Assembly (NCBI GenBank): GCA_903901425.1 | Contig: CAIURC010000158.1 | Coordinates: 1 to 64,000, forward strand | Source of the DNA: an uncultured Spartobacteria bacterium | GTDB lineage: Bacteria; Verrucomicrobiota; Verrucomicrobiia; Chthoniobacterales; Chthoniobacteraceae | Length of the DNA: 64,000 bases | Reading direction: 5' to 3' | Shown here: piece by piece, positions 63,501 to 64,000 of the stretch | How positions within the stretch are numbered: the stretch's first letter is position 1 | How the letters are laid out: every line of letters begins with the position of its first letter | Notes under the pieces: generated by a model | What the model saw: the letters and a program-made list of their open reading frames with translations, nothing else | Told to the model about the DNA's origin: nothing | Databases searched by the model: none | Position numbers and translations under genes: made by a program

Positions 63501-63772
63501 CCCGCGCTTGCTCTCAAGACCAGCACCGGCGCTGTTTCGCCTCCGGCCTCCGAGGCGAGTGCCTCCCGGAAAAACTGTTCACCGCCCACCAGCGCCGCAT
63601 CTGAACGCCCCACTCTTTCCAGCGCCTGTTTTCGGAGCGTCGCCCGGACCGAGCTGCCCACCAGGAGCGATCCCGCAAGCACCATCGAGGCCACTGCCGT
63701 TCCCAGCAGCACGCCCAAATGGGTCCGCCAAAAATGACGGAGCCCGCGAAAAACCAGGGTCCACGGGCTCAT
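60530..63772 (-). CDS. FtsX-type ABC transporter permease (YbbP-like)
   Basis: 1080 residues. It starts with [36 protein letters not shown], has an extended extracytoplasmic domain, then a FtsX-type membrane segment ([38 protein letters not shown]), a second soluble region and a second FtsX segment ([31 protein letters not shown]). This two-FtsX layout and the size fit YbbP-type permeases, which act with YbbA to export or extract envelope lipids or peptides. It overlaps the ATPase gene by 4 bp. Confidence 0.9.
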   Translation of the reverse strand: MSPWTLVFRGLRHFWRTHLGVLLGTAVASMVLAGSLLVGSSVRATLRKQALERVGRSDAALVGGEQFFREALASEAGGETAPVLVLRASAGRADGRGRINGAQLLGVDGRFWALNGGSASRPMTGADSDADSGVALNERAAQQLGVAPGDTVILRVEKPAVFSRDAPLSGEESQIVALRLSVSRVVPDSAGGRFGLQAAQVPPANFFVPLRVLQEKLGMAGRINLLLAAGRTVEELEAAVKPCWQLQDSGLELRDLPAPGGLEVRTPRVFLREPDQKRMPRGVDALTYLVNEISAGARSTPYSLVTAVDAAGSGFLPAELADDEIAVNGWLAEDLGVKSGDTVSLRYFVMGERRRLEEKTREFKVLAVVPMDDPNLNGSWMADFPGLSDQKNCRDWKPGFDMDVTRFRDKDEAYWAEKRGTPKAFVNIMVGQAMWGNRWGNLTAVRYPPGTDRSALEDRIRSGIAPETAGARFVGLREQALAATRAPVDFGELFVSFSFFLILAAAVLTGLLFAFSVEQRQAEAGVLLALGWKPAAVRRLFLTEGSTVALLGALAGGCAAVGYTRGVLRALETVWRGAVGTVRFVFEWDWIALGGGIAASLAVAVCAMLWAGRRLFRQQALALLSGSASGDAKVVQRPQPKSWVAVGVFGIAAILVAVAAPGPAGFFGAGALLLAASLMVCRIWLRRDGGGDGSRAGGLRTLAGMARRNTGRRSGRSLAAVTVLASGIFMVVAVDSFRQRPVEAGRRRDTGTGGFALVGEASAPVYEDLNTERGREALGLDGALPEGTSVVPMRVRDGDDASCLNLNRALEPRILGVRPSDLAGRGAFVVRAEGGWGVLEGREPDGAVRALVDEATLKWALQKAVGDLIRLGDGTSVRVVGTVKGSLLQGSLVVSEQAFVERFPENGGYRYFLVDCPEGQEDRVRGELSRALEDRGLEVLGAARRLAEFQAVENTYLQIFQVLGGLGMILASVGLAVVVARNLLERRAEFSLLWAIGFRPRVLRRLALLEHVCLLGMGVGAGAGSALLAVWPSFWERGTGVPGVGLAVLVLGMCLAGGGWVWGAVWAGLRGVDGRGLRGE

Positions 63773-64000
63773 GCGTCTCCCGGGATCCGAGTTTCAACAA
63801 GGCGCCCGTCCACGATCTCGAACACGCGCTGCATTCTGCGGGCCACCTCCGGGGCATGCGTGACAACAACCAACCCAAGTCCCTCTGTGCGGTTCAGTTC
63901 CAGAAGCAAGTCCACCAGTCCAGTCGCGGTCCGGCGGTCGAGAGCACCGGTGGGCTCATCGGCCAAAAGGAGACGCGGCCGGTTGATCAACGCGCGGGCC
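63769..64000 (-). CDS. ABC transporter ATP-binding subunit, C-terminal part (5' end outside window)
   Basis: The frame is open at the right edge, so the gene starts beyond the window. [18 protein letters not shown] is Walker B with D-loop and [13 protein letters not shown] the H-loop. It ends ETRIPGDA, overlapping the permease ATG by 4 bp. With the YbbP-like permease it forms a MacB/YbbA-type exporter. Confidence 0.93.
   Translation of the reverse strand, partial: ARALINRPRLLLADEPTGALDRRTATGLVDLLLELNRTEGLGLVVVTHAPEVARRMQRVFEIVDGRLVETRIPGDA

Overview
The window is a GC-rich chromosomal segment, most likely from a Verrucomicrobiota (PVC superphylum) bacterium, possibly an environmental lineage. 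This assignment rests on content. There is a PSD1-type DUF1549/DUF1553 protein paired with a Tat-exported DUF1501 protein, three secreted formylglycine-type sulfatases, a GMC oxidoreductase with a gluconate-2-dehydrogenase subunit-3-like partner, and many short secreted esterase-type enzymes. There is also a 2945-residue Calx-beta protease with a 'DPDGDGFSNLAEF' C-terminal module. No 16S gene, tRNA, CRISPR array or complete transposon was seen, so the assignment is an inference.

Layout. 1-14.5 kb: PSD1/DUF1501 pair, esterases, a sialate-O-acetylesterase-like protein, a laminin-G-like secreted protein and its decayed duplicate 3 kb away, a putative-Ig surface protein, two sulfatases, and a SelL-related membrane redox pair. 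14.6-27 kb: SGNH hydrolase, a HigB2/HigA-like toxin-antitoxin module bracketed by direct copies of a 65-bp repeat, a third sulfatase, RmuC, the GMC oxidoreductase pair, a GH128-like glycosidase, a CNT nucleoside transporter, and a small decayed defence island. In that island a Schlafen-type AlbA_2 ATPase gene lies between two hsdR 5' remnants, next to a third copy of the 65-bp repeat. 27-31 kb: an iron locus (feoA-feoA-feoB-FeoB-associated Cys-rich protein, with two operator-like sites upstream) followed by a SufU-like scaffold and an outer-membrane barrel. 31-43.6 kb: a large UvrD-like helicase, a discoidin-domain histidine kinase with its LuxR-type regulator, a DinG/XPD-type helicase, an LptF/G permease, an NHL protein, a GDP-mannose-3,5-epimerase-like enzyme and a glycosyltransferase. 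43.6-53.3 kb: a WD40 gene remnant, structured and tandem repeats, and the giant protease. 53.5-64 kb: an esterase, a tightly overlapping operon (aldo/keto reductase, DUF4412, Maf, lipoprotein), a degenerate Lon-S16-like protein, an EboB-like TatD hydrolase with a small partner, a cytochrome b562-like protein with a clear terminator, and a YbbAP-type ABC exporter that runs off the right edge.

How it fits together. The secreted enzymes point to breakdown of sulfated and acetylated polysaccharides or glycoconjugates. The Feo and SufU genes supply iron and Fe-S clusters, and the DinG-like helicase carries Fe-S ligand cysteines. The most unusual structures are four. (1) One Calx-beta domain in the giant protein is split by a 1122-bp in-frame block whose module order is a circular permutation. 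(2) A dispersed repeat has three consecutive hairpins held by compensatory or wobble changes. (3) A 65-bp repeat sits beside both defence-type islands. (4) A duplicated gene fragment carries two deletions, each bounded by a short direct repeat. Function calls come from motif recognition alone; no database search was run.
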